DNA from: Polycladidibacter stylochi
Lineage (GTDB): Bacteria; Pseudomonadota; Alphaproteobacteria; Rhizobiales; Stappiaceae
Reading direction: 5' to 3'
Length of the DNA stretch: 64,000 nucleotides
Assembly: GCF_001562055.1 (NCBI RefSeq)
Contig: NZ_LLWE01000025.1
Span: forward strand, 310,001 to 374,000
Part shown: piece by piece, positions 36,053-44,733 of the stretch
How positions within the stretch are numbered: the first letter of the stretch is position 1
How the letters are laid out: each line of letters begins with the position of its first letter
Made by a program: the position numbers and the translations under genes
Notes under the pieces: generated by a model
Databases searched by the model: none
What the model was told of the DNA's origin: nothing
The model's input: only the letters and a program-made list of their open reading frames with translations

Positions 36053-37542
36053 TGCCCTAAATCCTTTCCTGCAACAACATCCATAATGAAGTCTGTATCG
36101 ACATCATCACCATTTTGGATAATACAGCGTGCTTCGCCGTCATACATGAGCACAATACGGTCGCACAGCTGCAGTACTTCTTGTAACTCAGAGGAGAAGA
36201 CGATTATGCTCTTGCCATCGTTAGCAAGATCGCGAACAATTTCGTGTATTTCTTGCTTGCCGCCAATATCAACACCACGGCTAGGCTCATCCATGAGGAT
36301 GATGTCGCTGTCGCGGTTCAAGCATTTACCAATAACCACTTTTTGCTGGTTACCACCGCTTAGCAAGCCCACTTTGTGCTCGCGGTTACTTGAAGCAATT
36401 GACATGGCATCGCGATAATGGTCCGCAAGTTTGTTTTCTGCCGCCCGGCTGATCAAACCGCCTTTCAAGACAGTACCCATTCGCATCAAAGGAACGTTCT
36501 GACGAATGCCTAGTAAGCCAAAGATACCCTCTTGCCGACGCTCTTCTGGCACCAAGGCAATGCTGGCTTTAAGTGCACGGCGTACACTATTGAGCCAGAC
36601 TCGCTTGCCTTTAACCCGAATCTCGCCTTCACTGTCATGCCCGTAAAGAATTTCAGATACTTCGGTTTTACCTGCACCAACCAAGCCGTAAAAACCAAGA
36701 ATTTCACCCTTATGAAGATCAAAGCTTACATTCTTGAGTTTACGAGTTGATACATTTTTAACTTCAAGCAGTTTTTCATCACTTCGCTTCTTACTTGGCA
36801 CGTATTCGTTAACAACGATCTTGCCAAGCATCATGCGAACAAGGTCGGCGCGGTCCATGCCCTCAAGCGAACGTGTGCCCACCATTTCCCCGTCCCTAAA
36901 GACACTTACGTAATCACCAATTTCAAAAATCTCACTTAGTTTGTGAGAAATGAAGATCATGGTGACACCGCTTGCCTTAAGCCTTGCCACGGTTTGAAAC
37001 AGCTTTCGAGTCTCACCAAGGCTGAGAGCAGCTGTCGGCTCATCCATAACAAGCACAGAACAGTCCGAACACAACGCCTTGGTAATTTCTACAAGCTGCT
37101 TTTGTGCAACCCCTAAGCTGCCCACAGCATCGTCCAGCGAAATACTCTCATCGAACGTTGCGAGTATTTCTTTGGCTCTCTTAAGCATCTCACTCTTTTG
37201 AGGGAAGCCGTATTTATGCTCTTCTTGGCCAAGCGTAATATTTTCGGCAATAGTAAGCTCATCCACAACGTTCAATTCTTGGTAAAGAACTGAAATGCCG
37301 TCGGCCATCGCCTCCTTAACCCGCGTTGGAGCGAAAGGTTTGCCGTTAAGAGTGATTTCACCAGAACTTCTCTTAATCACCCCGGTAAGGATTTTAATGA
37401 ATGTGGACTTACCAGCGCCGTTTTCACCGACAATACAGTGTACTGAGTTGCGTTTAATATCAAAACTAACCGACTTAAGTGCAGTCACTCCAGGGAAAGT
37501 TTTACCAACATCTCGAATTTCAATAATATTGCTCTGATCCAT
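36049..37542 (-). CDS. CUT2-type sugar ABC transporter ATP-binding protein (LsrA/RbsA family)
   Basis: A 497-residue duplicated ATPase. The first half has Walker A GENGAGKSTFIKIL near residue 37, LGVAQKQLVEITKAL and Walker B VLVMDEPTAALS. The second half has a degenerate Walker A (GLVGAGKTEVSEIL near 285) and the signature LLSGGNQQKVVIGKCLN with ILMDEPSRGVDIGGK, as usual for RbsA-like proteins. It lies between the two permease genes, two bases after one and overlapping the other, so all three are made together. Confidence 0.93.
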   Translation of the reverse strand: MDQSNIIEIRDVGKTFPGVTALKSVSFDIKRNSVHCIVGENGAGKSTFIKILTGVIKRSSGEITLNGKPFAPTRVKEAMADGISVLYQELNVVDELTIAENITLGQEEHKYGFPQKSEMLKRAKEILATFDESISLDDAVGSLGVAQKQLVEITKALCSDCSVLVMDEPTAALSLGETRKLFQTVARLKASGVTMIFISHKLSEIFEIGDYVSVFRDGEMVGTRSLEGMDRADLVRMMLGKIVVNEYVPSKKRSDEKLLEVKNVSTRKLKNVSFDLHKGEILGFYGLVGAGKTEVSEILYGHDSEGEIRVKGKRVWLNSVRRALKASIALVPEERRQEGIFGLLGIRQNVPLMRMGTVLKGGLISRAAENKLADHYRDAMSIASSNREHKVGLLSGGNQQKVVIGKCLNRDSDIILMDEPSRGVDIGGKQEIHEIVRDLANDGKSIIVFSSELQEVLQLCDRIVLMYDGEARCIIQNGDDVDTDFIMDVVAGKDLGQ

Positions 37543-37544
37543 GA

Positions 37545-38513
37545 CTACCCCCGACCCATATTGGTGAAACGATGATTGAGCATGAGTGAACCAATGAGAA
37601 TGACACCATAAGCAATGCTTTGATAATAGAATGGGATACCCAGGAGGTTCAGACCGTTACTTGAAAAGCCAACAACAAGGGCCCCAAGCAGCATACCGAC
37701 AGTAGAGCCTACGCCACCCATCATGCTGGTACCGCCCAAGATGATCGCAACAATAACGTCAAACTCCAAACCGTTACCAACACTTGGTGATGCCAGACCA
37801 ACACGTGATGTTTGCAGCACACCACTCAAACCAGCGAACAAAGCAACCATCATATATAGGAAGCCGATGATACCAACTGTGTTGATGCCGGATAATTTTG
37901 CAGCCTTGATGTTGGTACCAACTGCGTAGCTCAAGCGGCCCAGAGCTGTCTTCTTCTCGACAAAAATAAAGACCAACAGAGAGAGCACCATCAGAACAAT
38001 TGCCAGCGGGAAAATTCCAAAAACAAGTTCACGACCGAAATCGACAAACTCCATTGGCAAGCCGGTCATAATGTTCGCTCCGCCGTCCCAGCGTGCAATC
38101 AAGAAAGCGAAACCACGAGCAATAAAGAGAACGCCAACAGTAGCAATAACAGGGTTAATTCCTAATACCGCCACCGTAAGTGCATTCACTGCACCCCAGC
38201 ACATAGCAACAACACAAGTAATTAAAATCGATAGCTCAATAGGGACACCGTGTTTGCACATGTAAGCATGAAGAATTCCTGAGAGCGCCAATACACTACC
38301 AACTGACATGTCAAAATGACCAGTAATCATAAGCATATTTGCAGCGGAGGCGATGATGACGATTACCGCAACCTTAAGGAATACATTGGTAAAATTTGTC
38401 ACGGTCAGGAAAGTTGAAGAAGCGAAGGACAACCCAACAATGATCATTAAAAGCGTACCTAATAGAACAAGCTTTTGGGTTTCCGTCCGCAGTAAGTGCT
38501 GGATCCTATCCAC
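37545..38513 (-). CDS. CUT2-type sugar ABC transporter permease (first permease, LsrC/RbsC family)
   Basis: A 322-residue membrane protein of the RbsC/LsrC family with MITGHFDMSVGSVLALSGIL near residue 65, AVLGINPVIATVGVLFIARGFAFLI near 115 and FDVIVAIILGGTSMMGGVGSTVGMLLGALVVG near 255. It follows the binding-protein gene after a hairpin and precedes the ATPase gene by two bases. Confidence 0.92.
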   Translation of the reverse strand: MDRIQHLLRTETQKLVLLGTLLMIIVGLSFASSTFLTVTNFTNVFLKVAVIVIIASAANMLMITGHFDMSVGSVLALSGILHAYMCKHGVPIELSILITCVVAMCWGAVNALTVAVLGINPVIATVGVLFIARGFAFLIARWDGGANIMTGLPMEFVDFGRELVFGIFPLAIVLMVLSLLVFIFVEKKTALGRLSYAVGTNIKAAKLSGINTVGIIGFLYMMVALFAGLSGVLQTSRVGLASPSVGNGLEFDVIVAIILGGTSMMGGVGSTVGMLLGALVVGFSSNGLNLLGIPFYYQSIAYGVILIGSLMLNHRFTNMGRG

Positions 38514-38655
38514 GTTTAACCTCCAAGCATTTCATTTCATACGAGCTGTTATTATTATTAAGCTGCATAGGAGAAAGTAAATGCAATGTAATAATGGCAC
38601 ATTTCTAATTATTTTGCGCTATGCCATTAGTTATAGTGAAGTATTATGAGTTTAC

Positions 38656-38682
38656 TGGGTGCCGTTTATACTACGGCACCCA
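38656..38682 (-). terminator. Hairpin after the Lsr-like binding-protein gene
   Basis: tgggtgccg (38656-38664) and cggcaccca (38674-38682) form a perfect 9-bp stem with a nine-base loop, seven bases after the binding-protein stop on the minus strand. No T-run follows. It probably stabilises or attenuates the message before the permease genes. Confidence 0.6.
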
Positions 38683-38688
38683 TATTGT

Positions 38689-39720
38689 TTAGCGTTGCTT
38701 AGCAACCATAGCTTTCAAGTCTTTATCGAAGTTAAAGTTGACTTCAAGGAAGGCTTGAGCTTCACGAATTGAGTTATTCCAGTAATCGAAAGTTGGGCTT
38801 TCAGTATCAACCTGGAACCACTCATCCGTTGGAATATCGCCTTTGATCATACCCATCAGAGTATCAACCTCGGCAATACCATTGTCGCGAACTTGACCGT
38901 GGCTCAATTTAAATGAGCAGTTCGGATTAAAGATTTTGACCATTGCGTTTTCACCGGCATCAACACCGGCAATGATTTCTGTCAATGGCACACCATTATC
39001 CATGCGACCACGACCCAGTTGCTCAGTTGCCGCCAGCGCACCAAGAGCCATATCGTCGTTTGCACCAAAAATGATGTTTACATCTGGATTAGCCTGCAAA
39101 ATATCAAGCGTTACATCCATAGAAGTAATGGTTGAGCCACCACCATTTTGAACGGTAACCAATTCGGCATCCGCAGAAACTGACTGCACACCTCTGAAGA
39201 ATGGATCGGTACGAAGAGAAGCAATTTGCTCAAAGCCGCCAAAATTCAAAATTGCAACACGCGGTTTTTTATCTGGATGTGCTTTCAGCCATTGTGTCGC
39301 GGCCACTTCCCCCATTCGGAATGAGGAAATGTCTTCACGTGGTTGCACGTGTGGAGTCGACTTAGACATTGGAAACATCAAAGTCGTTACAATAGGAATG
39401 CCGGCTTTTTTAGCCATAGTAACGGCTGTTTCACTCATCGCAATATCAGGTGAGTGCAAAGCAATGCCGTCAACCTTTTGAGCAATCAAATTCTCAACAG
39501 CACTTAAAGCAGATTCACTACTGGATTGACCATCGACAACAATTGTCTTGGCACCATATTCTTTCTTTGCGTAACCTTCAAAGTAACGCACTACAGACTG
39601 ATGATAAGCATGCTCAAGTGTGAATGGGACCTTGCCCAAAACAATTTCACCATCTGCAGCACTTACTGGTGCTGTTGAAAGTGTTACAGCAGCAGCCATA
39701 GCTAATAGTGTTTTCTTCAT
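38689..39720 (-). CDS. CUT2-type sugar ABC transporter substrate-binding protein
   Basis: About 343 residues. The start is the ATG at 39720, preceded by ggaggaaag; the GTG at 39735 lies within that site. A signal peptide (MKKTLLAMAAAVTLSTAPVSAA) precedes a peripla_BP_4 fold: GYAKKEYGAKTIVVDGQSSSESALSAVENLIAQKVDGIALH, VNIIFGANDDMALGALAATEQLG and LTEIIAGVDAGENAMVKIF. It resembles receptors for ribose-like sugars and AI-2 (LsrB family in the broad sense) but is not obviously LsrB. Ligand unknown; presumably the compound processed by the isomerase, kinase and aldolase of this operon. Confidence 0.9.
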   Translation of the reverse strand: MKKTLLAMAAAVTLSTAPVSAADGEIVLGKVPFTLEHAYHQSVVRYFEGYAKKEYGAKTIVVDGQSSSESALSAVENLIAQKVDGIALHSPDIAMSETAVTMAKKAGIPIVTTLMFPMSKSTPHVQPREDISSFRMGEVAATQWLKAHPDKKPRVAILNFGGFEQIASLRTDPFFRGVQSVSADAELVTVQNGGGSTITSMDVTLDILQANPDVNIIFGANDDMALGALAATEQLGRGRMDNGVPLTEIIAGVDAGENAMVKIFNPNCSFKLSHGQVRDNGIAEVDTLMGMIKGDIPTDEWFQVDTESPTFDYWNNSIREAQAFLEVNFNFDKDLKAMVAKQR

Positions 39721-39974
39721 AGTTCTTTCCTCCACATACGCCTCCCAGGCAATATATTTTGCAAATGAGCTCGCAATAACAATTTATCGCCAGCTAAACT
39801 ACCAAGCACCACAGTATTACTGAAGTACTTAACTTTGACACAAGCAATGTTCGATTAAATATTTCTAAATTACATTATATTTAGAAACTAAAATTACTCT
39901 ACTTAGTGGCAATACATTTTGGTGTTACTGTCAGCAACAACGGGAAAACTGACAGTAACTCCTATTAAAATCGA

Positions 39975-40853
39975 CTATTTTTGCGATTTTAATGTGTTAT
40001 AAAGCTCGAAAGCTTGTTCTGGCTTCAGGCCATCGTGAACAACACCAGATACGGCCTGGATCATCGCGGCAGGCGCATCAGATTGGAACACGTTACGGCC
40101 CATATCGACACCGGCAGCGCCTTGGTCAATTGCTTTATAGCAAAGCTCAAGCGCTTCCATCTCTGGTAGTTTTTTACCACCAGCAATAACAATCGGCACA
40201 GGACAAGATGCAGTCACCTTCTCAAAGCCATCACAGAAGTATGTCTTAACAATATGTGCGCCATTCTCTGCACAAATTCTTGAAGCAAGACCAAAGTACT
40301 TTGAGTCACGAGCCATCTGCTTACCAACAGCAGTTACACCCATCACAGGCACACCGTATTTATTGCCAGTATCTGCAGCTCGGTAAAGGTTAGCAACTGT
40401 TTTTGCCTCTGTTGCTTCGTCACCAATTCCCACCATAACTGCAACAGCAGAAGCATTAATGCGTACAGCATCTTCAATATCAATGATCACATTATGATTG
40501 AGTTCAGTTAAAATTGAAGAGCCCGCATCTGCACGCAAACAAACTGGTTTTTTGAGTGTTGGTGGAATAGATGAGCGAATGACGCCGCGCGCACCCATGA
40601 GGCAGTCTGCATACTGTGCAATAGGCACAATGTTCAAATCAATACGCTCTAGACCTGATGTTGGCCCCATAATAAAGCCATGATCGAAAGCAAGCATAAC
40701 TGTACGACCTGTTTCAGGTCTAAAAATGCGGCTCAAGCGGTCTTTCATACCCCAATCGAGATTATTACTACCTTTTAGGTAAAAGCCGTCATTTTCTGCT
40801 GCTTGCCCAAGACCGAAGTCCTTGCCATCACGAATATCGTCAAGATCTGCCAT
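39975..40853 (-). CDS. LsrF-like class I aldolase/thiolase
   Basis: About 292 residues from the ATG at 40853 (aaggat upstream). It closely follows E. coli LsrF along its length: [60 protein letters not shown] and [38 protein letters not shown]. The Schiff-base lysine is at residue 203 (HIVKTYF), the same position as in LsrF. LsrF moves an acetyl group from phosphorylated AI-2 breakdown product to CoA; related enzymes of this fold are DHAP-forming aldolases. Here it stands with a DhaK/DhaL kinase instead of LsrK and no LsrG, so an aldolase role on a ketose-1-phosphate is an alternative. Confidence 0.87.
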   Translation of the reverse strand: MADLDDIRDGKDFGLGQAAENDGFYLKGSNNLDWGMKDRLSRIFRPETGRTVMLAFDHGFIMGPTSGLERIDLNIVPIAQYADCLMGARGVIRSSIPPTLKKPVCLRADAGSSILTELNHNVIIDIEDAVRINASAVAVMVGIGDEATEAKTVANLYRAADTGNKYGVPVMGVTAVGKQMARDSKYFGLASRICAENGAHIVKTYFCDGFEKVTASCPVPIVIAGGKKLPEMEALELCYKAIDQGAAGVDMGRNVFQSDAPAAMIQAVSGVVHDGLKPEQAFELYNTLKSQK

Positions 40854-40931
40854 TGCAGGTATCCTTATCTTAAAACATTGGGATTGTTTGAAAGTGAGAT
40901 CAGCGAAGTAAAGGGAACTGACCAACTAAAA

Positions 40932-41561
40932 TTACATAACGCTTGCAAAGCCTTGGAAAATAAAGCTAATGCTTTTCGCGCCTGGGTCGTAATGGCCGAT
41001 AGCCCGTTCACCCATCAGTCTGGCACGACCAAACTTAGCTACATAGTCCTTGGTTTTCTCCGCACCTTTAGCCGCCTCTTCCGCAGCAAGTTTGAATGCA
41101 GCAGGAAAATCACCTGATTTGCGTAGTTCAGCTGCAAGTGCTTCAGTTGCAGGATGCATGGCATCCATCATTGTCTTATTTCCAAGATCCGCTTTACTTG
41201 TCTTCTTAAAGCCGTTCAAACCAGCTTCAAATAAAGCAGCTGTCTCTTCTGCACTTAGCTCATCACTTTTTGCAGCTGTTGAAAGACCAGTGAAATAAGA
41301 ACCAAGTAATGGGCTTGTTGAACCACCATCACACATCATGATTTTCATGGCTGTATTAGTAAGTAGCTCTGCAAATGGCTTACTGGAATTTTCTTCTACA
41401 GCTTCTTTCGCAGCTTTCATTGTTCTATGAATAGTAACACCATGGTCACCATCACCAGTTGCTTCATCCAACTTAGAAAGAAATGGGTGCTGTTCTTCGA
41501 TTACCGCTTCTGCAGCTTTAATCATTTCAATAAATTGGGATTTAGTATAATTCCCGGACAT
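40932..41561 (-). CDS. dhaL: Dihydroxyacetone kinase subunit DhaL-like (ATP-binding)
   Basis: About 209 residues from the ATG at 41561, with aaggaag upstream. The DhaL nucleotide site is visible: Mg ligands in EATGDGDHGVTIHRTM near residue 35 and MCDGGSTSPLLGSYF near 75, then KTMMDAMHPATEAL near 115 and ARLMGERAIGHYDPGA near the end. DhaL supplies the phosphoryl group to the substrate bound by DhaK. No DhaM PTS protein is encoded nearby, so it may use ATP directly, as the split kinases for erythrulose do in other bacteria. It is followed after 78 bases by the LsrF-like gene. Confidence 0.9.
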   Translation of the reverse strand: MSGNYTKSQFIEMIKAAEAVIEEQHPFLSKLDEATGDGDHGVTIHRTMKAAKEAVEENSSKPFAELLTNTAMKIMMCDGGSTSPLLGSYFTGLSTAAKSDELSAEETAALFEAGLNGFKKTSKADLGNKTMMDAMHPATEALAAELRKSGDFPAAFKLAAEEAAKGAEKTKDYVAKFGRARLMGERAIGHYDPGAKSISFIFQGFASVM

Positions 41562-41655
41562 GACTGCTTTCTTCCTTAGCACATTGAACTTAAAGCGCAC
41601 GTCGTCATTGCGCTCCGATCACATCGTTGCGAATGTCAAGTTGCTATATTTTTTC

Positions 41656-41664
41656 GGGGGGGGG
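41656..41664. repeat. Nine-G homopolymer tract between dhaK and dhaL
   Basis: Nine consecutive G, preceded by ttttttc, in the 149-base gap between the dhaK stop and the dhaL start. Such tracts are prone to slippage and to sequencing error. It is not inside a coding frame. Confidence 0.8.
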
Positions 41665-41710
41665 CCGATCAGGCTACTTTGAAATCACCCGACCGACCAT
41701 TTATTTTTTA

Positions 41711-42703
41711 CTATCGAACGCGATAGTAAGGTGTGTCACAAGGCTCACCCCATAGCTGTTTCAATTCCTCGTCCAGCTTACAAACGATCATTTGATAACC
41801 ACCTGCTTCTTGAACAGTTAAGAATTCTCCAGCTTCACCTTGAATTACTTTAATACCAGCTTGCTCAAAGTAGTTCTTAGCGTCTTTAAAGGTAATCAAA
41901 AGCTCCATTATAGTCGTTTTACCGGAACCATTGATAAGCAATACAACTTCATCACCAGACTTAAGCTGCAATTTTTCAACAACGCGCTTCGCCAGAATTT
42001 CAGCAGTTTCCTTTGCTGAACTCATTGGCATACGAACGCCGCCACCTTCGCCATGCTGACCAGCGCAAATTTCCATTTCATCTGCACCAATCTCACCACA
42101 GTCACCGCCAGTTGTCGGATGAGTTGCAATTTCAGAGAGCACTGCAATAGCAGCCGTATTCTCGTTTGTTTTTTCAGCTATGCGGTGAACTTCATCAAGA
42201 TTTTTACCTTGCTCAGCTGCCGCACCAGCCATTTTGTAAACGACAAAACAACCACCTAGGCCGCGCCCTTCCTCTTCATCAGTAGGGCGAATTTCTTCAT
42301 TGGTCAGCACTTCTTTAACAACGATACCTTCAGCGCTAGCGATTTGTTTCGCCATTTCAGCACTCATTACATCGCCAGCGTGGTTAAGTGTAACCAACAA
42401 AATACCTGCATCACGCTTTAAAAGGCGCATCGCTTCCACAACAGTGGGGGGACCAGGTGCAGCAAAAACATCACCAACGACCGAAGTATCAAGCATTCCT
42501 TTGCCAACCCAACCTTGGAGAGCAGGCTCATGACCAGAACCACCCAAAGTTAAAACAGCAACTTTATCGGCGCTTTTTTCTTCTACGCGGCACAGCAATT
42601 TTTCTGAAACAAGCTTAACTTTATCAGGATACGCAGCAACCATACCCTCAAGCATTTCAGTAGTTAATGTTTCAGGATTATTGATAAATTTCTTCATAGC
42701 CAT
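41711..42703 (-). CDS. dhaK: Dihydroxyacetone kinase subunit DhaK-like (substrate-binding)
   Basis: A 330-residue DAK1 domain protein. The substrate site GGSGHEP is near residue 55, GDVFAAP near 78, the loop with NHAGDVMSAEMA near 108, and the His that binds the ketose covalently is His217 in CAGQHGEGGVR, matching His218 of E. coli DhaK. It is separate from the DhaL half and lacks any PTS partner. Such DhaK/DhaL pairs phosphorylate dihydroxyacetone or four-carbon ketoses such as erythrulose; the substrate in this operon is unknown. Preferred start is the ATG at 42703 (caagg upstream). Confidence 0.9.
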   Translation of the reverse strand: MAMKKFINNPETLTTEMLEGMVAAYPDKVKLVSEKLLCRVEEKSADKVAVLTLGGSGHEPALQGWVGKGMLDTSVVGDVFAAPGPPTVVEAMRLLKRDAGILLVTLNHAGDVMSAEMAKQIASAEGIVVKEVLTNEEIRPTDEEEGRGLGGCFVVYKMAGAAAEQGKNLDEVHRIAEKTNENTAAIAVLSEIATHPTTGGDCGEIGADEMEICAGQHGEGGGVRMPMSSAKETAEILAKRVVEKLQLKSGDEVVLLINGSGKTTIMELLITFKDAKNYFEQAGIKVIQGEAGEFLTVQEAGGYQMIVCKLDEELKQLWGEPCDTPYYRVR

Positions 42704-42760
42704 GATCTTATACCTTGGGAGATAAATGTAATCTCCCGATTTTTCTATTTAGTCTTGGGT

Positions 42761-43081
42761 TTACGCGGAAATAGACATAAGTTCGACAGGTTGTCCGTCT
42801 TCAATAATGAATCCAACACGAACCCCTGGCCCACCATCAAAAGGCTCCATTAGGCACTCTTTTCCTTCCATAGCTGCTTCCACATCAGCAACTACGTAAG
42901 CAATATGCGCTTCTTTTTTTAGCAACTCTGGCATTGGGCTATCAGCTTCAAAACGTAGCCACTCAATATTTGCCCCACATGCACTAGGGTCACTCACGAA
43001 CGTCTTAATATCCGCCATGTAATTTTCTTCAGCACGGACCAAGTCGGTCGGAATCCCAATGTGATGAAACTTTCTTTCCAT
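42761..43081 (-). CDS. VOC/glyoxalase-fold small protein
   Basis: About 106 residues from the ATG at 43081, preceded by the very strong site ggaaggagg. The half-glyoxalase layout is visible: MERKFHHIGIPT with the first metal His, HIAYVVADVEAAMEG with the second His, and QPVELMSI with the C-terminal Glu. One copy equals one VOC half, so it would act as a homodimer, as lyases, epimerases or isomerases do. It is the first gene of the operon leading to DhaK, DhaL and LsrF-like protein, occupying the place where one would expect a modifying enzyme such as LsrG, but it is a different fold. Reaction unknown. Confidence 0.78.
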   Translation of the reverse strand: MERKFHHIGIPTDLVRAEENYMADIKTFVSDPSACGANIEWLRFEADSPMPELLKKEAHIAYVVADVEAAMEGKECLMEPFDGGPGVRVGFIIEDGQPVELMSISA

Positions 43082-43230
43082 AATTCCTCCTTCCAAGACC
43101 ACAATTAAAAGTAGTATTGCTTAGTATAATTAACTGGTAAGCCAGCTAATCTCTCCCAGTCTTGAATTTTGCGAGTTATCTTGTTCACGACTCATATATA
43201 ACAATCGTCAAAACATCGGTCAACATATAT

Positions 43231-43244
43231 CTGACATATGTCAG
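43231..43244. promoter_or_regulatory. Operator-like palindrome 1 (SorC candidate)
   Basis: ctgacatatgtcag is a perfect 14-bp palindrome about 150 bases upstream of the VOC gene start. It shares the TGACATATG core with the second palindrome. Binding by the SorC-type regulator of the cluster is inference. Confidence 0.6.
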
Positions 43245-43334
43245 GAACTTTGTCAGGTGATTCCGTAAGGGATGGTGATATTTCTGTAGTAAATTCAATA
43301 ATATAAAGGAAAGTGCGACAAAATTGCTTTTACT

Positions 43335-43352
43335 CATATGTCATGACATATG
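43335..43352. promoter_or_regulatory. Operator-like palindrome 2 (SorC candidate)
   Basis: catatgtcatgacatatg is a perfect 18-bp palindrome, 90 bases further upstream, built from the same TGACATATG half arranged inside-out relative to the first site. Two such sites about nine helical turns apart would suit a tetrameric SorC/LsrR protein that loops DNA. Confidence 0.6.
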
Positions 43353-43746
43353 AATTTCAACCATGATCATTTGATCTAACAAATGTTCAATGCTTCAGAA
43401 TCAAACTGGGAACTGTACTATCATCACTTGAAAACGGCATGTCTCATGAGCGAACAATAAGAATAATCTCCCTATAAAATTAAATTAATTAAACCAAAAG
43501 TAGTAATGCTTAAGCCAATTGATGCCCTACCCTCTATTACAAATCAATTGATTAACTCCAGCTCCCACCTTGGAAGGTACAATCACAAAACTGACTATGA
43601 GATAAAGTAGAACCAAGGTCGCATCATTTCATTACAAAGTTCTATGATCAATTTATAGTCGTTTCGCCGTAAGCTGCTTTCTTTCTGTGAGAAGGAGCGG
43701 CTATCAAGTCGCCAAACGTATTTGCGTAAGTATCAATGAAATATCT

Positions 43747-43770
43747 ATCTCGGATGTAAACCTCCGAGAT
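43747..43770 (-). terminator. Terminator of the rbs operon after rbsK
   Basis: atctcgga (43747-43754) and tccgagat (43763-43770) form a perfect 8-bp stem with an eight-base loop, 24 bases beyond the rbsK stop. Confidence 0.55.
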
Positions 43771-43794
43771 AACCTTTTATTAAGCATTCATACA

Positions 43795-44724
43795 TCATCC
43801 AAGTAACTTATGCACCTCTTCAGCGTACGGTGCAGCAGGGGCCGCGCCGTGTTTGGTTGTGGCCAAAGCACCACAAGCGGCAGCATAACGCACCGCCTCG
43901 GCAAAACTCTCGCTATTAATAGCTTTCGCGCAATCCAGAGAATGGGCAAGGCCAGCGTTAAAGCAGTCCCCTGCCGCAACACTATCAATTGCCTCCACCT
44001 TAAACGGTTTGACAAAACCTTGCGTGCCATAACCACTATAAAAAACGCCATGAGCCCCCAGTTTAATGATGGCAGCTTTTACGCCTTTATCATGCAGAGC
44101 ATTGGCTGCCTTTTCGGCTTCCAAAGCATTGGTGGGCAAGATACCAGTAAGGCTGTAGGTTTCACTCTCATTCGGGGTGATGATATCAATCATGCCCAAC
44201 AGGCTATCTGGTAGTCCCTCTTTTGGGGCGGGGGCCGGGTCAAATATTACGGTTGCGCCGTTGTTATGCGCAAGTCTTGCCGCCCCTTCACAAACAGCCA
44301 TTGGGATTTCCAATTGCAATAGCAATATATCCGCAGCTTGCAGTGGCTCTAAAGCCCGCTGGATGTCACTTTCGTCAAGTGCCATGTTGGCACCACCTAT
44401 CACAGTAATGGCGTTTTCTGCATTGGCATCAACGCCAATCACCGCGATCCCGGTAGCTGTTTTTTCATCAATCTGCACATATTGCCGTGAAACACCAAAC
44501 GAGGCCAGCTGTGTTAAGGCTTCCTGGCCAAAGCCATCTTGCCCGACACGCCCAATAAAATGTGTTGTGCTGCCTAAGCGAGAAGCTGCAACGGCCTGAT
44601 TACAACCTTTGCCTCCAAGGAATGTCGCATAACTGCTACCATGCAGGGTTTCGCCCGCTTTGGGCAAGCGCGGCGAACGCGTGACAATATCTAAATTTAT
44701 CGAGCCAACTACTGCAATGGTCAT
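43795..44724 (-). CDS. rbsK: Ribokinase
   Basis: A 309-residue PfkB family kinase that phosphorylates ribose to ribose-5-phosphate in the cytoplasm. The N-terminal signature VVGSINLDIVTRSPRLPKAGETLHGSSYATFLGGKGCNQAVAAS-type block (residues 5-48), the middle FDPAPAPKEGLPDSL near 150 and the C-terminal anion hole and catalytic Asp in AIDSVAAGDCFNAGLAH near 250 are all present. It is the last gene of the rbs operon, nine bases after rbsR. Confidence 0.94.
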   Translation of the reverse strand: MTIAVVGSINLDIVTRSPRLPKAGETLHGSSYATFLGGKGCNQAVAASRLGSTTHFIGRVGQDGFGQEALTQLASFGVSRQYVQIDEKTATGIAVIGVDANAENAITVIGGANMALDESDIQRALEPLQAADILLLQLEIPMAVCEGAARLAHNNGATVIFDPAPAPKEGLPDSLLGMIDIITPNESETYSLTGILPTNALEAEKAANALHDKGVKAAIIKLGAHGVFYSGYGTQGFVKPFKVEAIDSVAAGDCFNAGLAHSLDCAKAINSESFAEAVRYAAACGALATTKHGAAPAAPYAEEVHKLLG

Positions 44725-44733
44725 GGGGTCTTC

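Larger units (their letters stand above)
43082..43794. promoter_or_regulatory. Promoter region of the Lsr-like operon
   Basis: About 710 bases between the rbsK stop and the first gene of the Lsr-like operon. It carries two TGACATATG-based palindromes (listed separately), a half-site tttgtcagg near 43250, and the rbsK terminator at its right end. No coding frame is convincing. Confidence 0.6.
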
